Source: Paracoccaceae bacterium
Lineage (GTDB): Bacteria > Pseudomonadota > Alphaproteobacteria > Rhodobacterales > Rhodobacteraceae
Length of the DNA stretch: 6,212 nt
NCBI GenBank assembly: GCA_003551745.1
Contig: PUNI01000039.1
Span: 1-6,212, forward strand
Direction of reading: 5' to 3'
Part shown: one piece after another, positions 5,748 to 6,212 of the stretch
Layout of the letters: each line of letters opens with the position of its first letter
Numbering within the stretch: the first letter of the stretch is position 1
The notes under the pieces: generated by a model
The model's database searches: none
What the model saw: only the letters and a program-made list of their open reading frames with translations
Told to the model about the DNA's origin: nothing
Program-made: the position numbers and the translations under genes

Positions 5748-6212
5748 ACCTGCACCGGTACCCCGACCGCGAGATGATGATGCTGCGGCTGGCCGACCGG
5801 CTGGCGGGCGAACTGGGCGATTTCCTGCGCCGGCAGGAGCGCGTGAGCCTCGCCGTGCCCGGCGGCACCACGCCGGGGCCGGTGTTCGACGTGCTCAGCG
5901 ACCTGAGGATCGCCTGGGAGCGGGTGACCGTGCTGCCCACCGACGAACGCTGGGTCGATCCGGAGAGCCCACGCTCCAACGCCCGGCTGATCCGCGAACG
6001 GCTGCTGACCGGGCCGGCCGCGGCCGCGGGCTTCGTCAGCCTCGCCAGCGCCGAGCCGACGCCGGAAGCCGCCCTTCCCGATCTGATCGCGGCGGTCACC
6101 CCGCATCTGCCGCTCACGGTGCTCCTGCTGGGCATGGGCGAGGACGGACATGTCGCCTCCCTCTTTCCCGGTGCCGACCGGCTCGCCGAGGCGCTCGACG
6201 ACGCGGCACCGC
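5744..6212 (+). CDS. pgl: 6-phosphogluconolactonase (DevB/Pgl type), C-terminus cut by window edge
   Basis: Hydrolyses 6-phosphogluconolactone, the Zwf product, to 6-phosphogluconate in the cytoplasm. I translated 156 complete codons with no stop before the right edge; the family has about 220-245 residues, so roughly the last third is missing. Signature motifs are present in order: VPGGTTP (38-44, phosphate binding), PTDERWVD (65-72), and LGMGEDGHVASLFPG (129-143), in which Asp134 and His136 are in the conserved catalytic region. The start is a GTG that overlaps the zwf stop as GTGA (5744-5747), with GGGAG (5731-5735) inside the end of zwf eight bases upstream. This layout indicates translation coupled to zwf. 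The protein is of the SugarP-isomerase/NagB-like DevB type and shows no sign of the unrelated beta-propeller YbhE type. Confidence 0.96.
   Translation, partial: MNLHRYPDREMMMLRLADRLAGELGDFLRRQERVSLAVPGGTTPGPVFDVLSDLRIAWERVTVLPTDERWVDPESPRSNARLIRERLLTGPAAAAGFVSLASAEPTPEAALPDLIAAVTPHLPLTVLLLGMGEDGHVASLFPGADRLAEALDDAAP

Overview
This window is very GC-rich, coding-dense DNA from an alphaproteobacterium, most likely a Rhodobacteraceae (Rhodobacter/Cereibacter-like) member. That placement is an inference from base composition, the Cox15-type heme A synthase, the style of the TrmJ and ThiE-like proteins, and the zwf-pgl pair. No transposase, tRNA, rRNA or CRISPR array was seen. Nothing looks recently acquired.

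Layout. Positions 1-3322 hold a leftward gene set, read in order trmJ (tRNA 2'-O-methyltransferase), ctaA (heme A synthase), then an M32 metallocarboxypeptidase that runs off the left edge. ctaA and the peptidase overlap by four bases (ATGA), and trmJ lies 51 bp upstream of ctaA, so one transcript is likely. Positions 3323-3561 are a divergent intergenic region. Positions 3562-6212 hold a rightward set: a divergent ThiE-fold protein, zwf (glucose-6-phosphate dehydrogenase) and pgl (6-phosphogluconolactonase, cut by the right edge). zwf and pgl overlap by four bases (GTGA).

How the genes work together. Zwf and Pgl carry out the first two steps of the oxidative pentose phosphate/Entner-Doudoroff route, turning glucose-6-phosphate into 6-phosphogluconate and making NADPH. 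CtaA makes heme A for aa3-type cytochrome oxidase, and TrmJ modifies the tRNA anticodon loop. The peptidase is general protein turnover. No single pathway joins the leftward genes.

The most unusual parts are two. The first is the intergenic region: a roughly 105-bp imperfect palindrome whose outer arms supply matching -35-like boxes of back-to-back promoters, and whose apical loop is a perfect four-run G-quadruplex motif. The second is the ThiE-like protein upstream of zwf. It keeps the fold landmarks of thiamine phosphate synthase but has replaced its substrate- and metal-binding motifs.
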